Source of the DNA: Buchnera aphidicola (Stegophylla sp.)
GTDB taxonomy: Bacteria > Pseudomonadota > Gammaproteobacteria > Enterobacterales > Enterobacteriaceae
Assembly: GCF_005080785.1 (NCBI RefSeq)
Contig: NZ_CP032998.1
Location: forward strand, 348,405 to 412,404
Direction: 5' to 3'
Length of the DNA: 64,000 nt
This document shows, in pieces, positions 59,188-64,000 of this stretch; positions within the stretch are counted from its first letter, which is position 1; each line of letters starts with the position of its first letter. Both the position numbers and the translations under genes were made by a program. The notes beneath the pieces are model-generated. The model ran no database searches, had not been told where the DNA came from, and saw nothing but the letters and a program-made list of their open reading frames with translations.

Positions 59188-60402
59188 ATGAAATTTCCTA
59201 TTTATTTAGACTATGCTGCTACAACTCCTGTAGATAAAAATGTACTACAAGATATGATTCAATATTTAACAATAGATGGAATATTTGGTAATACTGCATC
59301 CAGATCACATCAATTTGGATGGTTAGCAGAAGAATCAGTAGATATTGCAAGAGAAAAAATTGCTGCATTAATTAATGTTGACCCCAGAGAAATTATATTT
59401 ACTTCTGGAGCCACAGAATCCAATAATCTAGCTATAAAAGGATGTTGTGATTTTTATAAAAAAAAAGGACAACATATTATCACAAGTAGTGTAGAACATA
59501 AATCGGTTTTAGATACATGTAGATATCTTGAACAAAAAAAATACCAAGTTACTTACATTAATCCGAAATCGAATGGCATCATTAGTTTAAATGAAATTAA
59601 AAAAAATATTAATAAAAATACAATATTAATATCTATCATGTATGCAAATAATGAAACAGGTACTATACAAGATATTTATCAAATATCACATATTTGTAAG
59701 AAAAATAATATTTTATTTCACGTAGATGCAACACAAGCTATTGGTAAATTACCCTTAGATTTAAAAACAATTAACATCGATTTAATGTCGTTTTCAGCTC
59801 ATAAAATTTATGGTCCTAAAGGAATTGGTGTTTTATATATCAAACGTAAACCTAGAATACGTTTATCTGCACAAATTCATGGCGGAGGTCATGAAAGAGG
59901 TATGAGATCTGGAACGTTACCAGTACATCAAATTGTTGGTATGGGCACTGCATGTTATATAGCACAAAAAAATATATTACATGAATCATCTTATTTATTT
60001 CAACTAAGAAATTATTTGTGGAAAGGAATTTGTAAAATTCAAGAAATATATTTAAATACTAATTTAAAAAATAGTACTCCTCATATTCTCAATGTAAGTT
60101 TTAATTATATTGAAGGCGAATCATTAATTATGGCTTTAAAAAATTTAGCTGTAGCATCTGGATCAGCATGTACTTCTTCTAGTTTAGAACCATCATACGT
60201 ACTCCGTGCATTAGGTTTAAAAGATGAATTAGCACATAGTTCAATACGATTTTCGATTGGGCGATTCACTACAAAAAAAGAAATTAATTATACAATTCAT
60301 GCAATTCATAAAGCTATTATAAAATTACGACAATTATCACCATTATGGGAAATGTTTCAATCTGGTGTAGATTTAAATAAAGTACAATGGAAATATAATT
60401 AA
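59188..60402 (+). CDS. iscS: Cysteine desulfurase IscS
   Basis: IscS removes sulfur from cysteine for Fe-S clusters and, through TusA, for tRNA thiolation. From ATG at 59188 the product is 404 residues, the E. coli length. The PLP lysine lies in [12 protein letters not shown] (Lys206), PLP contacts in [14 protein letters not shown] and [10 protein letters not shown], and the mobile Cys loop [12 protein letters not shown] has Cys328. AAAGGA precedes the ATG; a 12-codon upstream extension is not in the family. It opens the isc unit and also feeds tusDCB at 16-17 kb. Confidence 0.98.
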   Translation: MKFPIYLDYAATTPVDKNVLQDMIQYLTIDGIFGNTASRSHQFGWLAEESVDIAREKIAALINVDPREIIFTSGATESNNLAIKGCCDFYKKKGQHIITSSVEHKSVLDTCRYLEQKKYQVTYINPKSNGIISLNEIKKNINKNTILISIMYANNETGTIQDIYQISHICKKNNILFHVDATQAIGKLPLDLKTINIDLMSFSAHKIYGPKGIGVLYIKRKPRIRLSAQIHGGGHERGMRSGTLPVHQIVGMGTACYIAQKNILHESSYLFQLRNYLWKGICKIQEIYLNTNLKNSTPHILNVSFNYIEGESLIMALKNLAVASGSACTSSSLEPSYVLRALGLKDELAHSSIRFSIGRFTTKKEINYTIHAIHKAIIKLRQLSPLWEMFQSGVDLNKVQWKYN

Positions 60403-60437
60403 GATGTTTAATAATATTTTATTAGGTAACATAAATT

Positions 60438-60821
60438 ATGGCATATAGTAAAAAAGTTATTGATCATTATGAAAATCCTAGAAATGTAGGATCATTTAAG
60501 AATCCTCATTCTAATAATATTGGAAATGCTTTAGTAGGATCACCTGCATGTGGCGATGTTATGAAATTACAAATTAAAGTAAATAATCAAGGTATTATAG
60601 AAGATGCATGTTTTAAAACCTATGGGTGTGGTTCTGCTATTGCTTCCAGTTCACTAATTACTGAATGGATTAAAGGAAAATCATTACAAGAAGCAGAAAC
60701 TATTCGAAATACCAATATTGCAAAAGCATTAAATTTACCGCCGGTAAAAATTCATTGTTCTATTTTAGCTGAAGATGCCATAAAAGATGCTATTGCTGAT
60801 TATAAAAAAAAAAATCAATAA
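60438..60821 (+). CDS. iscU: Iron-sulfur cluster scaffold protein IscU
   Basis: IscU is the scaffold on which [2Fe-2S] clusters form with IscS. The product is 127 residues (128 in E. coli). The three cluster cysteines are Cys38 (PACGD), Cys64 (YGCGSA) and Cys107 (HCSILAED), and the HscA-recognition motif LPPVK (about 100-104) is still present. This is notable because hscA itself is missing from this operon. The gene follows iscS by 35 bases and is followed by a hairpin. Confidence 0.98.
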   Translation: MAYSKKVIDHYENPRNVGSFKNPHSNNIGNALVGSPACGDVMKLQIKVNNQGIIEDACFKTYGCGSAIASSSLITEWIKGKSLQEAETIRNTNIAKALNLPPVKIHCSILAEDAIKDAIADYKKKNQ

Positions 60822-60856
60822 TTTTAAAATAAAATTATAAAACTTTAAATAATTAT

Positions 60857-60898
60857 AAATACATTCAATGTGCATCTTTTATTTGAATGTATTTTAAT
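60857..60898 (+). terminator. Hairpin after iscU, probable terminator
   Basis: A 12-bp stem (AAATACATTCAA at 60857-60868 with its complement at 60883-60894) with a 14-base loop is followed by TAATAATAAT. It lies where iscA stands in E. coli, between iscU and hscB. It may end or attenuate the iscSU message, leaving hscB and fdx at lower or separate expression. Confidence 0.55.
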
Positions 60899-60950
60899 AA
60901 TAATATCCTAGATTAATCAAATTATATTATTCTATTTTGAGTATTTATTT

Positions 60951-61436
60951 ATGGATTATTTTAAATTATTTAAAATTAAAAAAAGATCACAAATTGACTA
61001 TAAATTATTAACTAATCGTTTTTATCAATTACAACATAAATATCATCCTGATCGTGTTATACATTTGTCTCAACAAAAACAAAAAGATATGCTTAAGAAA
61101 TCAATTATAATTAATCAAGCGTATAAAATTTTAAAAAATCCATTGCTTAGATATGAATATTTACTTTCATTATACGGATTTTCATTACAAAATAACACAC
61201 ATTCAAAACATAATCAAAAATTTTTGATAAAACAATTTAATTTATCTGAACGTATTGAAAAATATAAAAAAAATAAAAATAAAATAAATAAAATCAAACT
61301 TTTTATTGACTCTGAAATTAAAAAATATCAATTACAAATACAGTTTGAATTAGATCAAAAACAATGGCATTTAGCTATAAATACATTGTATCAATTATCA
61401 TTTTACCAACAAAAATATTTAGATATTAATAAATAA
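60951..61436 (+). CDS. hscB: Fe-S cluster assembly co-chaperone HscB
   Basis: HscB is the J-protein that brings IscU to the Hsp70 HscA and stimulates its ATPase. The product is 161 residues (171 in E. coli). The J-domain has the HPD motif at 32-34 (QHKYHPDRV), followed by a helical IscU-binding C-domain. Its classical partner gene hscA, next downstream in E. coli, is absent: only 83 bases separate hscB from fdx. Whether DnaK serves instead is unknown. Confidence 0.94.
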   Translation: MDYFKLFKIKKRSQIDYKLLTNRFYQLQHKYHPDRVIHLSQQKQKDMLKKSIIINQAYKILKNPLLRYEYLLSLYGFSLQNNTHSKHNQKFLIKQFNLSERIEKYKKNKNKINKIKLFIDSEIKKYQLQIQFELDQKQWHLAINTLYQLSFYQQKYLDINK

Positions 61437-61519
61437 AAATAAATTAAATTTCAAAAATATATATTAAATTATATTACATTAAATAATTTAATGAGATATT
61501 TAATGGAAATTTAACTATT

Positions 61520-61837
61520 ATGTCAAAAATTATTTTCTTACCACATAAGGTATTATTACCATATGGGGGTATATTTACTATGAATATTGGAGAAACAATT
61601 TTAGATATTGCTTTAAAAAATAATATTAATATGCAACATGCATGTGAAAAATCATGTGCTTGCAGTACATGCCATTGTATTATAAAAGAAGGATATCATT
61701 TATTATCTACAATTTCTGAAAAAGAAGATGATATTTTGGATAAAGCATGGGGTTTAAATTGTTTTAGTAGATTAGCATGTCAAGCAAAAATCATAAATAC
61801 TTCATCTAATATTCAAGTAAAAATACCGTCTATATAA
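61520..61837 (+). CDS. fdx: [2Fe-2S] ferredoxin
   Basis: Fdx passes electrons to IscS/IscU during cluster assembly. The product is 105 residues (111 in E. coli). The cluster ligands are Cys42, Cys48, Cys51 and Cys87 (CEKSCACSTC and LACQAK), with extra cysteines at 46, 53 and 81. It ends IQVKIPSI, slightly short of the E. coli tail. Reduction is likely by Fpr. It is convergent with der. Confidence 0.97.
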   Translation: MSKIIFLPHKVLLPYGGIFTMNIGETILDIALKNNINMQHACEKSCACSTCHCIIKEGYHLLSTISEKEDDILDKAWGLNCFSRLACQAKIINTSSNIQVKIPSI

Positions 61838-61871
61838 TATATTAATGATTTATCATACTAAAAGTAAGATT

Positions 61872-63218
61872 TTATTTTTTATATGTATTAATATTTTTTA
61901 CTAATACAATTTTAATTGGTGTACCTTTCAATTGTAAAGATTTTTGAAAAAAATTTAATAAATAACGTTTGTACATATTTGTTATTAAAGAAAGATGTTT
62001 ACCATGTAATACAATAACAGGAGGATTATATCCTCCAGGATGAGCATATTTAAATTTTATTTTTTTTTTTGTATTGAATATTGGAGGATAATGACGAATA
62101 GCATTTTTCATAATTTCTGTTAATTGTGCAGTTTTCATAATTTTTTTTGAATATATATATGCTTCATCAATAAATTTAAATATTTGTTTAATACCATAAT
62201 TATATAAAGCAGAAATAAAATGAATATGAATAAATTTTATTAAAGTATTTTTTAATAATAAATATTCTTTTATTTTTTTTTTATCTTGCAAAGAAAGATT
62301 TTCAGATTTATTAATTAAAATTACCAACGCATTACCTGAATTAATAATAATATTTAGTATATTTAAATCTTGATGAGAAATATTTTCTAATGCATCAATA
62401 ACAAATAATGAAATATGTGTTTTCATAATGGTTTGGAATGTTTGCATATTAAATAAATTGTTTATTGATTTTGCACTTGTTTTTTTTATTCCTGCAGTAT
62501 CAACAAATAAATATTTTTTTCCTTGAAAAAATATTGGCATTGTAATGCTATCACGAGTTGTTCCTGGTATATTACATGTTATTACTCTATTTTGATTAGA
62601 TAATATATTTAATAATGTTGATTTTCCAACATTAGTTTTTCCCACAATAGATATATTAATTGTTTTTTCTTTTTTTTTATATACTAATGATGGCATATTA
62701 GTAGCGTATGTGTATATCCAAGAGTTTAAATATTTTTTTAATAATGTATTAATACCTTGTTTATTTTTTGCGGAAATAGGAATAATATTTTTAATACCTA
62801 AATAATAATATTCATTTATTTTCCATTTATAATTATGAATCTTGTCAATTTTATTTAATAATAAGAATATCATTTTATTTTTTTTACGAAGCATTTTAAT
62901 CATTTCTTCGTCTTCATAAGTAATTTTGTTATGAATGTCTATAATAAAAAAAATTAGATTAGCTTCATTAATAGCAATCATTGTTTGATAAAAAGTTTTT
63001 TTCTTGATATTTTCTTTTATGTTATAAAATGTATTGATTCCTGCAGTATCAATAATCATAATATCTTGTTTTTTCAATTGTAAATATCCATATTTTCGAT
63101 CTCTTGTTAAATGAGGTTGACTACTAACTAAAGCATGATTAGTTTTTGTTAATTGATTAAATAAAGTTGATTTACCTACATTTGTTTTTCCAATAAGAGC
63201 AATAACGAAAGAAACCAT
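61872..63218 (-). CDS. der: GTPase Der (EngA)
   Basis: Der is a double GTPase essential for 50S subunit assembly. The product is 448 residues (490 in E. coli), shortened mainly between and after the domains. G-domain 1 has GKTNVGKST (10-18), DTAGI (57-61) and NKID; G-domain 2 has GKTNVGKST (193-201), DTAGIKKT and NKSE (a Ser-Glu variant of the usual NKWD). The KH-like C-domain contains KFKYAHPGGYNPPVIVLHG. bamB, next to der in E. coli, is absent. Confidence 0.96.
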   Translation of the reverse strand: MVSFVIALIGKTNVGKSTLFNQLTKTNHALVSSQPHLTRDRKYGYLQLKKQDIMIIDTAGINTFYNIKENIKKKTFYQTMIAINEANLIFFIIDIHNKITYEDEEMIKMLRKKNKMIFLLLNKIDKIHNYKWKINEYYYLGIKNIIPISAKNKQGINTLLKKYLNSWIYTYATNMPSLVYKKKEKTINISIVGKTNVGKSTLLNILSNQNRVITCNIPGTTRDSITMPIFFQGKKYLFVDTAGIKKTSAKSINNLFNMQTFQTIMKTHISLFVIDALENISHQDLNILNIIINSGNALVILINKSENLSLQDKKKIKEYLLLKNTLIKFIHIHFISALYNYGIKQIFKFIDEAYIYSKKIMKTAQLTEIMKNAIRHYPPIFNTKKKIKFKYAHPGGYNPPVIVLHGKHLSLITNMYKRYLLNFFQKSLQLKGTPIKIVLVKNINTYKK

Positions 63219-64000
63219 AAATTTTTATATTCTCAAAATATAACAATATTTAATATTTATATTATTACACAATTAATATAAACAATGTGTTAATTATCAT
63301 TTCATAAAATATCAATAAGAATTATAATGTTATAAATGTCCAATGACTTAATTCAATAATATGTAATTAAAAATTATAAATATTAATCATTAAATATTCA
63401 AATATATTTATTCTATAATACCCTTAATATTATGTAATAATTTTATATATTGTACATATTATTGTTGTTGCATTTTAATTCTGATTAATTTTAATTGTAA
63501 TATAACACGTAAATTTTTTTTGAATAAATTTTAAAGCATAATTGAAACATAAAATCGATTTTTTAATTTTTGTTTTTGAATACATTTTGTATTCAATTTT
63601 AAAACAGTTAATATATCATACATGTTTTTATGATATATAATAAATAACTCTAATGATGATAGTTTTATATCTTTATGGTACGTATATAAAAAAGTACTGA
63701 TATAATGATGCTATAATAATGAATACTGATATGTAAAACAACTTGTAGTCAAAAATTACTAATATTCAAAATGATAATAATTTTTAATAATCATATCCAT
63801 GTATTTATAGTGATTAATAATATTTAATAATATTTTAAAATTATAATGCTTATTTTAAATTTTATATTGTTTATATATTATATATTGATATTCATATTTT
63901 ATTAATTATATAATTGCAATACTGTAAACATTATGCATTATGATAACGTAATTCCAAATTTAGATATATAAATATAGATATTAAATATTACATAAAAAAA
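63219..64000. other. Gene-free tail upstream of der, probable origin-proximal region
   Basis: About 780 AT-rich bases without a gene. It contains a 9-bp hairpin with a 3-base loop (63576-63584 with 63588-63596) followed by TTTTAAAAC on the plus strand, a 10-bp hairpin (63611-63620 with 63629-63638), and a 9-base direct repeat TACTGATAT (63695-63703 and 63724-63732) around two TATAAT motifs. In Buchnera, der is followed by tRNA-Phe and mnmG near the origin. No consensus DnaA box is visible here. Confidence 0.4.

Noticed and set aside
63219-64000. DnaA boxes proving an origin
   Set aside because: No match to TTATNCACA was found; only partial likenesses near 63265-63295.

Overview
The window is a piece of a very AT-rich, tightly packed, strongly reduced gammaproteobacterial chromosome. 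It is almost certainly Buchnera aphidicola, the obligate endosymbiont of aphids. Nearly every protein aligns end to end with an Escherichia coli orthologue but is shifted toward Lys, Asn, Ile, Tyr and Phe. I see no insertion sequences, phage genes, CRISPR arrays, restriction systems or defence systems. The order der - isc genes - tRNA-Trp - ilvD - ilvC - trxA - rho is a Buchnera arrangement. One feature narrows the lineage: trpE and trpG lie on the chromosome between miaA and purA. Many Buchnera carry them on a plasmid; chromosomal trpEG is known from gall-forming aphid lineages such as Schlechtendalia.

Layout. 1-11.4 kb: the spc and S10 ribosomal protein operons on the minus strand (partial rpsK, rpsM, rpmJ, secY, rplO to rpsJ), with the operon boundary still marked by a hairpin and a promoter between rpsQ and rplN. 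11.5-15.9 kb: the str operon (rpsL, rpsG, fusA, tufA) with its own terminator. 15.9-18.3 kb: tusDCB for tRNA thiolation and the divergent transporter tsgA. 18.4-21.8 kb: aroK-aroB-rpe-trpS. 22-33 kb: tRNA-Ser, nucleoside salvage (deoB, deoD), nfuA, ssb, dnaB, ruvX, hemW, trmB, mutY, yggX, sbcB and tRNA-Asn. 33-42.5 kb: tRNA-Ile2, pyrE, dut, the rpsF-rpsR-rplI operon, purA, trpG, trpE, miaA, pgi. 42.5-44 kb: ibpA behind a heat-shock promoter, a 0.9-kb gene-free stretch with a promoter and strong hairpins, and tRNA-Gly. 44-51.4 kb: rpmE, hslVU, fpr, epmA, ynfM, dapF, cyaY. 51.4-58.7 kb: a tRNA cluster (Arg, His, Pro), rho, trxA, a 1.5-kb eroded gap, ilvC, ilvD. 58.9-64 kb: tRNA-Trp, iscS, iscU, hscB, fdx, der and a gene-free tail that probably leads into the origin/mnmG region.

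How the genes work together. Most serve translation, replication or repair. The metabolic genes fit amino-acid provisioning of the aphid: aroB, aroK and trpEG (aromatics and tryptophan), ilvC and ilvD (branched chain), dapF (lysine and peptidoglycan). The iron-sulfur set (iscS, iscU, hscB, fdx, cyaY, nfuA) supplies cofactors to IlvD, MutY and HemW, but hscA and iscA are absent from their usual places.

I do not see an undescribed multi-gene system. The best candidates for new biology are non-coding: the promoter-to-hairpin unit at 43101-43623 with an rrn boxA-like sequence, and the iron-sulfur operon that keeps hscB without hscA. Several start codons were moved from the longest reading frame to fit family length or a Shine-Dalgarno sequence; these are noted per gene.
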